Source: Microbacterium sp. Leaf159
GTDB taxonomy: Bacteria > Actinomycetota > Actinomycetes > Actinomycetales > Microbacteriaceae
NCBI RefSeq assembly: GCF_001423615.1
Contig: NZ_LMOU01000001.1
Span: 1,203,570-1,266,880 of the forward strand
Length of the DNA stretch: 63,311 nt
Direction: 5' to 3'
Below the pieces are notes generated by a model that was not told the DNA's origin, made no database searches, and saw only the letters and a program-made list of their open reading frames with translations. A program made the translations under genes and the position numbers. Below are positions 13,080 through 21,191 of this stretch, one piece after another (within the stretch, counting starts at the first letter, position 1; each line of letters opens with the position of its first letter).

Positions 13080-13085
13080 AGCGTA
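13080..13085 (-). promoter_or_regulatory. -10 box for the leaderless gamma-CA-like gene
   Basis: TACGCT, six bases before the ATG at 13073; probably drives this gene and the coupled fusion gene. Confidence 0.6.
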
Positions 13086-13160
13086 GTGCGGCGGGGCGCA
13101 TCGAGAGAAGGCGACTCCTGGCCTCGAGCGGACGGGAGCCCGGCTGCTACGCTGTCGCCC

Positions 13161-13175
13161 ATGCAATGCCGGTGA
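13161..13175 (+). CDS. Four-codon leader ORF (Met-Gln-Cys-Arg)
   Basis: ATG-CAA-TGC-CGG-TGA begins seven bases after a TACGCT -10 box (13148-13153), so the SDR transcript would start essentially at this ATG. The SDR gene itself begins 70 bases later with its own ribosome binding site. Short leaderless ORFs with Cys codons act as cysteine-responsive attenuators in other actinobacteria; a single Cys codon makes that weak here. Confidence 0.35.
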   Translation: MQCR

Positions 13176-13245
13176 CTCGATCCTCCACCCTGCCGCTGGG
13201 CCGCACGTCTGCGCGCCCCGGCACCACGATCGAAAGGCCTCCGTC

Positions 13246-14127
13246 ATGAACTCCCTCGCGCTCCCTCTCCTCGGCCGTACCGCCCTGGTCACCGGTGTCT
13301 CCCGTCGCCGCGGCATCGGATTCGCAACGGCCACGACCCTCGCGTCCCTCGGCGCGAATGTGTTCTTCCACCACTTCCGTCCGCACGATCTCGACCACCC
13401 GTGGGGCGGTGACGATCTCGACGCGGTGCGAGCGGGCATCCGTGATTCCCTGGTGCCCGCGGCCGTGATGGGCGATGCTCAGGCCGATCTCCGCGACCCG
13501 GCCGGCATCGAACCGCTGCTCGACGCGGCGTGGTCTCTGTCGGGGCGACTCGACATCGTCGTCTGCAACCAGGCGATGAGCGGGGGTGACGGCACGATCT
13601 TCGACATGACGGCCGAGCGACTCGACGCCCATTGGCAGGCCAACGCGCGCGCTTCGCTGCTCCTGACAGCCGGGCTGGCGCGCCGGGTCCGGGATGACCT
13701 CGGTGGGACGGCGTCTCCTGTCGCACGACCCGGCGACGGCATCCCCTCGCTCGGTCCGTTCCAGACGCCCACCGCTCGCGTGATCTGGATGACTTCGGGG
13801 CAGGGGCACGGTGCGATGCGCGGCGAGATCTCGTATGCGACGAGCAAGGCGGCGCTGGCGGGCATCACCCGTTCGACCGCCGCCGAGCTGCTCGACGTCG
13901 GGATCGTGCTGAACACCGTGAACCCGGGCCCCGTGAACACGGGATACCTCGACGCGGACACCACCGACCGCGATCTGTCCGGGATGGACGATTGGATCGC
14001 CGGTACGCCGTTCGGCCGGGTGGGGCGCCCCGACGATCCGGCACGACTGATCGGCTGGCTCTGCACCGACGCCGGGTCATGGGTCGTCGGTCAGGTGCTG
14101 ACGACCGATGGCGGTTTCTCGCTCTAG
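13246..14127 (+). CDS. Short-chain dehydrogenase/reductase
   Basis: A 293-residue NAD(P)-dependent oxidoreductase. The Rossmann motif is the modified TGVSRRRGIG (normally TGxxxGIG), the catalytic pair is YATSK with the upstream Ser/Thr in VIWMTSGQGHG, and the C-terminus has the NPGPVNTGY and WVVGQVLTTDGGFSL signatures of FabG-like SDRs. The Arg-rich TGVSRRRGIG suggests NADP preference, which is inference. The start is ATG at 13246, preceded by GAAAGG. Substrate is unknown, and it faces mfd convergently with 24 bases between the stops. Confidence 0.87.
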   Translation: MNSLALPLLGRTALVTGVSRRRGIGFATATTLASLGANVFFHHFRPHDLDHPWGGDDLDAVRAGIRDSLVPAAVMGDAQADLRDPAGIEPLLDAAWSLSGRLDIVVCNQAMSGGDGTIFDMTAERLDAHWQANARASLLLTAGLARRVRDDLGGTASPVARPGDGIPSLGPFQTPTARVIWMTSGQGHGAMRGEISYATSKAALAGITRSTAAELLDVGIVLNTVNPGPVNTGYLDADTTDRDLSGMDDWIAGTPFGRVGRPDDPARLIGWLCTDAGSWVVGQVLTTDGGFSL

Positions 14128-14151
14128 GATCCTGTCTCCGGAGCGGCGCCG

Positions 14152-17100
14152 TCACTCGACCTTCGCCGGTTCGGGGAAGATCGCCGTGAGCAGCTGGCCG
14201 ACCCACTCGAGCAGTTCCGCGTTCGGGAGCGGTTCGAGGCCGACGCCCACTGCTGCCGGGATCGTCGGCATCGGCACCACGAGGGCCTCGCCACCCGCGA
14301 CCAGCTTGGCCTTCGGGTAGAGACGCTGCAGGCGCACCTTGATCGAATCCTCGAGACGAGCCGGCGCGATGCGGAGGTTCGACCCCATCACGACGACGTC
14401 GGCGAGCCCTGCCCGCGCTGCGCGGCGACGCAGTCGGGCGACCGCGATCAGACCCTCGACCTCGTCGGGCGGAGTGCCGTAGCGGTCGGTCAGCTCGTCG
14501 ATCACCAGATCGATCGCGTCGTCCTTCGCCGTCGCGGCGGACGCCGCGGAGAGCTTCTGATAGGCCTCGAGCCGCAACCGCTCGCTGTCGATGTAGTACT
14601 CGGGGATGCGCGCGTCCAGCGGGAGCTCGAGTCGCAGCTCCTGGCCGGACTCGACGTCTTCGCCGCGGAAGGTCGCCACGGCCTCGCCGATCATCCGCAG
14701 GTAGAGGTCGAAGCCGACGCCGGCGATGTGCCCGGCCTGCTCGCCACCGAGCAGGTTTCCTGCTCCACGCAGCTCGAGGTCCTTGAGCGCGACCTGCATG
14801 CCGGATCCGAGGTCGTTGTTGACCGCGATCGTCTGCAGGCGGTCGGCTGCCGTCTCACTGAGCGGCTTCATCTCGTCGTACAGGAAGTACGCGTAGGCGC
14901 GCTCACGACCACGCCCGACACGGCCGCGCAGCTGGTGCAGCTGGCTGAGCCCGTACTTGTCGGCACGATCGATGATGATCGTGTTCGCGTTCGAGATGTC
15001 GAGGCCCGTCTCGATGATCGTGGTCGACACGAGCACGTCGAACTTGCGCTCCCAGAAGTCGTCGACGACCTGCTCGAGCGCGTGCTCGCCCATCTGGCCG
15101 TGGGCCACCGCGATGCGCGCCTCGGGCACGAGCTCGGCGAGCTGCGCCGCGACCCGCTGGATCGACTGCACGCGGTTGTGCACGAAGAACACCTGGCCCT
15201 CACGGAGGATCTCGCGCCGGATCGCCGCGGTGATCTGCTTGTCGCTGCGGGGTCCGACGAACGAGAGGATCGGATGCCTGTCTTCCGGTGGTGTCGCCAG
15301 CGTCGACATCTCGCGGATGCCGGTGACCGCCATCTCGAGGGTGCGCGGGATCGGCGTTGCGCTCATCGCGAGGATGTCGACGTTCGTCTTCATCTTCTTG
15401 AGCGTGTCCTTGTGCTCGACTCCGAAGCGCTGCTCCTCGTCGATGATCATCAATCCGAGGTCCTTGAACATGACCTGGTCGGTGAGGATGCGGTGCGTGC
15501 CGATGACCATGTCGACCGTGCCGTCGAGCAGGCCGTCGAGCGTCAGACGCGCCTCCTTGTCGGTCTGGAAGCGTGACAGCGGGCGCACCTTCACGGGGAA
15601 CCCGGCGAACCGCTCGGTGAAGGTCTCCAGGTGCTGCTTCACGAGCAGCGTCGTCGGCACGAGCATCGCGACCTGCTTGCCGTCCTGGATCGCCTTGAAC
15701 GCCGCACGCACGGCGACCTCGGTCTTGCCGAAGCCGACGTCACCCGAGAGCAGCCGGTCCATCGGGATCGGCCGTTCCATGTCGGCCTTGATCTCATCGA
15801 TCGTCTGCAGCTGGTCGGGAGTCTCGGCGAACGGGAACGCCTCTTCGAGCTCGCGCTGCCACGGGGTGTCCTGCCCGAACGCGTGTCCCTTCGCACTCAT
15901 GCGCGCCGAGTAGAGCTTGACCAGCTCGACCGCGATGTCGCGCACGGCCTTGCGAGCCTTGCCCTTCGCCTGCGACCAGTCGCTGCCGCCCATCTTCGAC
16001 AGGGTCGGGCCCTCGCCGCCGACGTACTTCGACAGCAGGTCGAGCTGATCGGTCGGAACATACAGCTTGTCGCCCGGGTAGCCGCGCTTGGACGGCGCGT
16101 ACTCGAGCACCAGGTAGTCGCGCACGGACTTGGTCGCATTGCGACCTCCGGTGGACACCTCGCGCTGGGTCATCTCGACGAACCGGCCGATGCCGTGCGT
16201 GTTGTGCACGACGAAGTCGCCCTGCTTGAGCTGCAGCGGATCGACGACGTTCTTGCGGCGCGAGGCGAGCTTCTTGACGACGCGCTGGTCGCCGCCGATC
16301 GTGCGACCGTAGAACTCGTTGTCGGTGAGGACCGCGAGCTTCGCCTCGGGGATCTGGAATCCGGCTTCGACGGATCCGGTGACCAGCGTCGCGACTCCGG
16401 TGTCAGGCGCATCGAGGAGCTCGGCCACGATGCGGGCGGCGATGCCGCGGTCGGAGAGCACGTCGCGCGCACGGTCGACGAGACCGGCACCCGCCGCTAT
16501 GACGACGACGCGCCACCCGTCGGCGACCTTCGCGTCGACGAACGAGATCGCGCCGTCGACGTTGCCGTGGAACGACGGGATGACGGAGGCGTCGATCGTC
16601 TCGGCGTCCTCGCCGCCCATCGAGAACGGGCTCAGTCGCCACCATACGCCTCCGCGGTCGCGCACCACCTCGCGCAGCTCGGCGATCGTGAGGAAGTCGC
16701 CCGCTCCGAGATCGATCGGTGCAGACGCGCCGGATGTGGCCGCGCTCCAGGCCGCGTCGAGGAACTCGCGGTTCGTCTCGCCGAGGGTGATCGCGCGGGC
16801 GCTGGAGCGCTCCGGGTCGACCACGGCCGTCGCGCTGCCCTCGGGAAGGTACTCGGCGAGCGACTTGAGCGGCCCCGAGACGGCCGGAAGCAGCGACTCC
16901 ATGCCTTCGACGGGGATGCCCTCGGACATCTTCTCGAGCATGCCGGCGATCGCGGGGAATCCGCCGATCAGCGCTCTCGCACGGTCGCGCACGTCGGGGG
17001 TCAGGAGCAGCTCACGGCTCGGCGGAAGGTCGACCCCGTCGACGTCGCCGGGGAGGGAGCGCTGATCGGCGACCGAGAACGCGCGGATCTGATCGACCTC

Positions 17101-17715
17101 GTCTCCGAAGAACTCGACGCGGAACGGATGCTCGGAGATCGCGGGGAAGACGTCGAGGATGCCGCCGCGCACCGCGAACTCGCCCCGTCGCGACACCATG
17201 TCGACGCGCGAGTAGGCGCGCTCGACCAGTTGTTCGACGACATGGTCGAGTTCGTGACCGCGTGTTCCTGCACGCAGCTCCAACGGCGCGATCTCACCGA
17301 GGTTGCCCGCGATCGGCTGAAGTGCTGCGCGCACCGACGCGACGACGACGAGCGGGTGATCGCCCGACCACTCGGCGATGCGGCGGAGGGTCTGAAGCCG
17401 CTGTCCGACGGTGTCGGGGCTCGGGCTGAGGCGTTCGTGAGGAAGAGTCTCCCAGGCCGGGAAGGTCACGACCTCGGCGTCGGGGATGTATGCGCCGAGC
17501 GCCGCAGCCAGGCTCTCGGCTCGACGACCGGTCGGAACCACGGTGAGGAGCGCCGGCGGATGCCCGGCTGTGCGGCGCTTCTCGAGCAGCCCCGCGAGCG
17601 CCGGAGCGTCGAGTCCGTCGACCAGGCCGAGATCGGCATCGGTCTGGGCCCACGTCAGGGCGTCACGAAAAAGAGATGCCTCTTCCAAGGCGCGCAGAAT
17701 CCCCGGCACAGTCAC
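14152..17715 (-). CDS. mfd: Transcription-repair coupling factor Mfd
   Basis: Displaces RNA polymerase stalled at DNA damage and recruits UvrA. The 1187-residue length is normal. Visible parts are the N-terminal UvrB-like module (SRRGEFAVRGGILDVFP), the polymerase-interaction domain (LKQGDFVVHNTHGIGRF), the translocase motor with Walker A SGDVGFGKTEVAVRAAF, the DEEQ box IIDEEQRFGVEHKD, motif III MSATPIPRTLEMA and motif VI QLRGRVGRG. The start is GTG at 17715. TAGGCT lies exactly six bases upstream, so it is leaderless. Confidence 0.97.
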   Translation of the reverse strand: MTVPGILRALEEASLFRDALTWAQTDADLGLVDGLDAPALAGLLEKRRTAGHPPALLTVVPTGRRAESLAAALGAYIPDAEVVTFPAWETLPHERLSPSPDTVGQRLQTLRRIAEWSGDHPLVVVASVRAALQPIAGNLGEIAPLELRAGTRGHELDHVVEQLVERAYSRVDMVSRRGEFAVRGGILDVFPAISEHPFRVEFFGDEVDQIRAFSVADQRSLPGDVDGVDLPPSRELLLTPDVRDRARALIGGFPAIAGMLEKMSEGIPVEGMESLLPAVSGPLKSLAEYLPEGSATAVVDPERSSARAITLGETNREFLDAAWSAATSGASAPIDLGAGDFLTIAELREVVRDRGGVWWRLSPFSMGGEDAETIDASVIPSFHGNVDGAISFVDAKVADGWRVVVIAAGAGLVDRARDVLSDRGIAARIVAELLDAPDTGVATLVTGSVEAGFQIPEAKLAVLTDNEFYGRTIGGDQRVVKKLASRRKNVVDPLQLKQGDFVVHNTHGIGRFVEMTQREVSTGGRNATKSVRDYLVLEYAPSKRGYPGDKLYVPTDQLDLLSKYVGGEGPTLSKMGGSDWSQAKGKARKAVRDIAVELVKLYSARMSAKGHAFGQDTPWQRELEEAFPFAETPDQLQTIDEIKADMERPIPMDRLLSGDVGFGKTEVAVRAAFKAIQDGKQVAMLVPTTLLVKQHLETFTERFAGFPVKVRPLSRFQTDKEARLTLDGLLDGTVDMVIGTHRILTDQVMFKDLGLMIIDEEQRFGVEHKDTLKKMKTNVDILAMSATPIPRTLEMAVTGIREMSTLATPPEDRHPILSFVGPRSDKQITAAIRREILREGQVFFVHNRVQSIQRVAAQLAELVPEARIAVAHGQMGEHALEQVVDDFWERKFDVLVSTTIIETGLDISNANTIIIDRADKYGLSQLHQLRGRVGRGRERAYAYFLYDEMKPLSETAADRLQTIAVNNDLGSGMQVALKDLELRGAGNLLGGEQAGHIAGVGFDLYLRMIGEAVATFRGEDVESGQELRLELPLDARIPEYYIDSERLRLEAYQKLSAASAATAKDDAIDLVIDELTDRYGTPPDEVEGLIAVARLRRRAARAGLADVVVMGSNLRIAPARLEDSIKVRLQRLYPKAKLVAGGEALVVPMPTIPAAVGVGLEPLPNAELLEWVGQLLTAIFPEPAKVE

Positions 17716-17721
17716 CGGACA

Positions 17722-17727
17722 AGCCTA
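17722..17727 (-). promoter_or_regulatory. -10 box for leaderless mfd
   Basis: TAGGCT, six bases before the GTG at 17715. Confidence 0.6.
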
Positions 17728-17782
17728 GCCGCGGCCACAGACACGGGGCTCCCGGGTGTCTGGGCGGGCACGTCACCGCCCA

Positions 17783-17788
17783 TAGGAT
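17783..17788 (+). promoter_or_regulatory. -10 box for the leaderless GNAT gene
   Basis: TAGGAT, six bases before the ATG at 17795. It lies 56 bases from the mfd -10 box on the other strand, so the two promoters are back to back. Confidence 0.6.
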
Positions 17789-17794
17789 GCACGG

Positions 17795-18358
17795 ATGGAA
17801 CCGGTCACCCTCACCACCGCGCGTCTGGTCCTGCGCGTGCCCGACGAGACTGACATCGACGCGATCACCGCGGCCTGTCAGGACCCGGAGATCCCCCGGT
17901 GGACCACCGTGCCGAGCCCGTACAGGCGCACGGACGCCGAGGACTACGTGCGCCTGATCGGCGAATGGTGGGCCGACGGCAGCCAGACCATCTGGTGCGC
18001 GTACCGTGACGGCGAGCTGGTCGCCTCGATCGGGCTGCACCACATCACACCGCATCACACCGGCGGGCACGCGGAGATCGGATACTGGGTCACCGCCGCC
18101 GCCCGCGGCAACGGCTATCTCGTCGAGGCCGCACGGGCCGTCGTCGACTGGGGCTTCGAGGAGCTCGGGTTCGCACGGCTCGGCTGGCGCGCTGTCGCGG
18201 GCAACGTGCCCTCTGCCAGAGCCGCTCGAGCACTCGGCTTCCGATACGAGGGACTCGGGCGCCAGGCGCTCACCAGTTCGCGCGGACGCGACGACGGCTG
18301 GTTCGGCGGACTCCTCGCATCAGACGACCCCACGCCCGTGGAGTGGCCCATCCTCTAG
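17795..18358 (+). CDS. GNAT-family N-acetyltransferase (RimJ/RimL-like)
   Basis: A 187-residue acetyl-CoA-dependent transferase of the Acetyltransf_3 type. It begins MEPVTLTTARLVLRVPDETD, typical of ribosomal-protein or small-molecule acetyltransferases of this group, and has the acetyl-CoA loop EIGYWVTAAARGNGYLVEAA near residue 90-110, then ALGFRYEGLGRQ at the end. The start follows TAGGAT by six bases and has no Shine-Dalgarno sequence. Its stop is 33 bases from the glycosylase gene. The substrate cannot be read from sequence. Confidence 0.85.
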   Translation: MEPVTLTTARLVLRVPDETDIDAITAACQDPEIPRWTTVPSPYRRTDAEDYVRLIGEWWADGSQTIWCAYRDGELVASIGLHHITPHHTGGHAEIGYWVTAAARGNGYLVEAARAVVDWGFEELGFARLGWRAVAGNVPSARAARALGFRYEGLGRQALTSSRGRDDGWFGGLLASDDPTPVEWPIL

Positions 18359-18379
18359 TCCGGTGTCGGTCGTCGATGG

Positions 18380-18385
18380 CAGGAT
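18380..18385 (+). promoter_or_regulatory. -10 box for the leaderless DNA glycosylase gene
   Basis: CAGGAT, six bases before the ATG at 18392. Confidence 0.5.
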
Positions 18386-18391
18386 GAGCCC

Positions 18392-19255
18392 ATGCCTGAG
18401 ATGCCGGAGGTCCAGGGCCTGACCACGTTCCTGACCGACCGCGCCGTGGGGCGCACGATCATCCGCACGGCCGTGGGCGCGATCGCCGCGCTGAAGACGT
18501 ACGATCCGCCGAACACCGCGCTGCACGGTGCCGAGATCACGGCCGCCTCGAGGCGGGGCAAGTTCATCGTGCTCTCCTGCGGCGCCGACCTGCATCTCGT
18601 CTTCCATCTGGCCAAGGCCGGGTGGCTGCGCTGGTACGAGACTCTGCCGACGACTCTGATCAAGCCGGGCAAGTCGCCGATCGCGCTGCGGGTCGCGCTC
18701 GACGACGAGAGCGGGTTCGATCTCACCGAAGCCGGTACGAAGAAATCCCTCGCCGTATACGTGGTGCGCGATCCGCAGGAGGTCCCGGGAATCGCCCGGC
18801 TCGGCCCCGATCCGCTCGAATCGACCTTCACACGGGAGGTCTTCGGCGGTCTGCTCGACGGGCGACGCACGCAGATCAAGGGCCTGCTGCGAGATCAGAG
18901 CATCATCGCCGGGATCGGCAACGCCTACTCCGACGAGATCCTGCACGCCGCGCGCATGTCGCCGTACGCCATCGCCGACAAGCTCGGTGACGACGAGATC
19001 GACCTGCTCTTCACCGCGATGAAGACGACGCTGACCGAGGCGGTCGCCGCGGCATCCGGCAAGCCCCCGGCCGATCTGAAGGACGCGAAGCGACGAGGGA
19101 TGCAGGTGCACGCCCGCCGGGGCGAAGCCTGCCCTGTCTGCGGAGACACCGTGCGCAGCGTCTTCTTCGCCGACCGCTCTCTCGAGTACTGCCCGACCTG
19201 TCAGACCGGGGGCAAGCCGCTCGCCGACCGCCGCCTGTCACGGCTGCTGAAGTAG
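18392..19255 (+). CDS. Fpg/Nei-family DNA glycosylase
   Basis: Removes oxidised bases from DNA and nicks the strand. The 287-residue product starts MPEMPEVQ, so Pro2 and Glu3 are in place as the nucleophile and partner. SRRGKFIVL carries the conserved beta-hairpin Lys, DQSIIAGIGNAYSDEIL is the helix-two-turn-helix, and a C-terminal zinc finger is complete (CPVCG and CPTCQ). The spacing KRRGMQVHARRG before the finger is typical of the actinobacterial Fpg/Nei subgroup whose members are not true MutM. The start is leaderless after CAGGAT. The gene ends 56 bases before the riboswitch. Confidence 0.88.
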   Translation: MPEMPEVQGLTTFLTDRAVGRTIIRTAVGAIAALKTYDPPNTALHGAEITAASRRGKFIVLSCGADLHLVFHLAKAGWLRWYETLPTTLIKPGKSPIALRVALDDESGFDLTEAGTKKSLAVYVVRDPQEVPGIARLGPDPLESTFTREVFGGLLDGRRTQIKGLLRDQSIIAGIGNAYSDEILHAARMSPYAIADKLGDDEIDLLFTAMKTTLTEAVAAASGKPPADLKDAKRRGMQVHARRGEACPVCGDTVRSVFFADRSLEYCPTCQTGGKPLADRRLSRLLK

Positions 19256-19311
19256 CAATTCGACGCGGAATGAAATGTCCCCAGACGCGTTGAGTACACT
19301 CAGAGCATCAA

Positions 19312-19453
19312 CGTGCTCCGGGGTCGGTGAGAATCCGAACCGGCGGTGACAGTCCGCGAGCGTCTCGGTTCTCCGAGGTGCCGATCCGGTGGAATTCCGG
19401 GACCGACGGTGGTGCGAGGCCCAGCCTCGCTAGTCCGGAAGGGAGGCAGCACG
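19312..19453 (+). promoter_or_regulatory. FMN riboswitch (RFN element)
   Basis: Binds FMN and shuts down riboflavin synthesis when the coenzyme is plentiful. Conserved blocks are GGGTCGGTGAGAATCCGAAC, CGGCGGTGACAGTCCGCGAG, GATCCGGTGGAATTCCGG and AGTCCGGAAGGGAGG. P1 is CGTGCT (19312-19317) pairing with AGCACG (19448-19453). A TACACT -10 box at 19295-19300 would start transcription just before P1. It precedes ribD by 74 bases. Confidence 0.95.
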
Positions 19454-19467
19454 GTGCGCCGCCGTGC
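19449..19467 (+). promoter_or_regulatory. Anti-P1 hairpin of the FMN riboswitch
   Basis: GCACGG (19449-19454) can pair with CCGTGC (19462-19467). This uses the 3' strand of P1, so the hairpin and the FMN-bound aptamer exclude each other. No U-tract follows, so it is not a simple intrinsic terminator. Confidence 0.55.
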
Positions 19468-19527
19468 GCGCGTTCTGCCTGCGTCTCCCCTCGAGGAGAA
19501 CCCCCGGAGCCTCAGAGAGGACCACGG

Positions 19528-20562
19528 ATGGCAGTGAACGAGACGGAACGCCGGGCGATGACCCGTGCGCTCGAACTCGCAGCCCTCGGCCCGCGCGGAG
19601 TGAACCCGCAGGTCGGAGCGGTCATCCTCGACTCCGACGGGACTGTCCTCGCCGAAGGGTGGCACCACGGTGCCGGCACCGCTCACGCCGAGGTCGATGC
19701 GCTCTCGAAGCTCGCTCCGGGCGCGGCACGAGGCGCGACAGCGATCGTCACCCTGGAGCCCTGCAACCACACGGGACGCACCGGCCCCTGCGCGGTCGCG
19801 CTCATCGAGGCGGGCGTCGCGCGAGTCGTCTACGCCCTCGACGATCCCGGCGCGGTGTCGGGCGGCGGCGCCGAGCGCCTGCGCGCCGCAGGAGTGAGCG
19901 TCGACGCCGGCGAGCAGGCCGACGTCGCCCACGGGCTCATCAACGGCTGGCTCACCGCCCAGCGGCTGGGTCGGCCACACGTCACCGTGAAGTGGGCGCA
20001 GTCGCTCGACGGCCGCGCCGCGGCATCCGACGGCTCCAGCCAGTGGATCACCGGTCCCGAGGCCCGCGCCGACGTGCACCGACGCCGTGCGGCGGCCGAT
20101 GTGATCGCCGTCGGCACCGGAACCGTGCTCGCCGACGACCCCTCCCTGACGGCGCGCGACGGCGACGCACTCTACGAGACGCAGCCGGTCCCGGTCGTGA
20201 TCGGCTCGCGGCCCACCCCCGACGCGGCCGCGATCCGTCGGCATCCGCAGACGCCGCTCTTCTACGACACCCACGATCTGCACACCGTGCTCGCGGATCT
20301 GCACGCGCGCGGCATCCAGAGCGTGTTCGTCGAAGGCGGCCCCACTCTCGCGAGCGCGTTCATCGCGCAGGGCCTCGTCGATCGGGTGCTCGCCTACATC
20401 GCGCCGGTGCTTATCGGCGGCGACAGGCTCGCACTGACCGACATCGGCGTCGCCACGATCGACGCCGCCCACCGTCTGACGGTCGAGGAGTGGCTGCCGC
20501 TCGGCGCCGACCTGCTCGCGATCGCCACCCCAGTACTCGACCTCGAAGAAGGAGTCGCCTGA
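19528..20562 (+). CDS. ribD: Bifunctional riboflavin deaminase/reductase RibD
   Basis: Deaminates the pyrimidine intermediate of riboflavin synthesis and reduces its ribose side chain. The 344-residue product has the N-terminal zinc deaminase motifs HAEVDAL and PCNHTGRTGPC, and the C-terminal reductase motifs VKWAQSLDGR and EGGPTLASAF. The start is ATG at 19528 with AGAGAGGA upstream. It is the first gene of the rib operon under the FMN riboswitch, and its stop shares bases with the ribE start (TGATG). Confidence 0.95.
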   Translation: MAVNETERRAMTRALELAALGPRGVNPQVGAVILDSDGTVLAEGWHHGAGTAHAEVDALSKLAPGAARGATAIVTLEPCNHTGRTGPCAVALIEAGVARVVYALDDPGAVSGGGAERLRAAGVSVDAGEQADVAHGLINGWLTAQRLGRPHVTVKWAQSLDGRAAASDGSSQWITGPEARADVHRRRAAADVIAVGTGTVLADDPSLTARDGDALYETQPVPVVIGSRPTPDAAAIRRHPQTPLFYDTHDLHTVLADLHARGIQSVFVEGGPTLASAFIAQGLVDRVLAYIAPVLIGGDRLALTDIGVATIDAAHRLTVEEWLPLGADLLAIATPVLDLEEGVA

Positions 20563-21191
20563 TGTTCACCGGAATCATCGAGGAGATCGGCGAGATCACC
20601 GCGATCTCGCCCGCAGGAGACGGGTGGCGGCTGACCGTGCGCGCGCCGAAGGCCGCCTCCGACGCTGTCCACGGCGAGTCGATCGCCGTCTCGGGAGTCT
20701 GCCTGACGGTCGTCGGTTCGACGCCCGACACCTTCGACGCCGATGTGATGAAGCAGACGCTCGACGTCGCGGCCCTCGGCGGAGCATCCGTCGGGACGCG
20801 CGTCAACATCGAGAAGGCGATGCCGGTCGGCGCGCGCCTCGGCGGCCACATCGTGCAGGGGCACGTCGACGGCGTCGGCAGCGTCGTGGATGTGCGCCCT
20901 GGCGAGCAGTGGAGCGTGCTGCGCATCGCACTGCCCGACGATCTCGCCCCGCTCGTGGTCGACAAGGGCTCGATCTCGGTCGACGGCACATCTCTCACCG
21001 TGAGCGCCGTGAGCCCCGCGGATGCGGCGAACCACTGGTTCGAGATCTCGCTGATCCCCGAGACGCTCGCCGCCACCACCCTCGGATCCCGAGCGATCGG
21101 CGACCACGTGAACCTCGAGACCGACATCCTCGCCCGCCATGTCGAACGCCTTCTCGCGTTCCGGGCAGCACCGGAAGGAGGCTCGCGATGA
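20562..21191 (+). CDS. ribE: Riboflavin synthase alpha subunit
   Basis: Dismutates two molecules of 6,7-dimethyl-8-ribityllumazine to riboflavin. The 209-residue product has the usual two lumazine-binding repeats, starting MFTGIIEEIGEI and, in the second half, VVDKGSISVDGTSLTV. The conserved GHIVQGHVDG links them. It overlaps ribD by one base and ribBA by four bases, so translation is coupled along the operon. Confidence 0.95.
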   Translation: MFTGIIEEIGEITAISPAGDGWRLTVRAPKAASDAVHGESIAVSGVCLTVVGSTPDTFDADVMKQTLDVAALGGASVGTRVNIEKAMPVGARLGGHIVQGHVDGVGSVVDVRPGEQWSVLRIALPDDLAPLVVDKGSISVDGTSLTVSAVSPADAANHWFEISLIPETLAATTLGSRAIGDHVNLETDILARHVERLLAFRAAPEGGSR

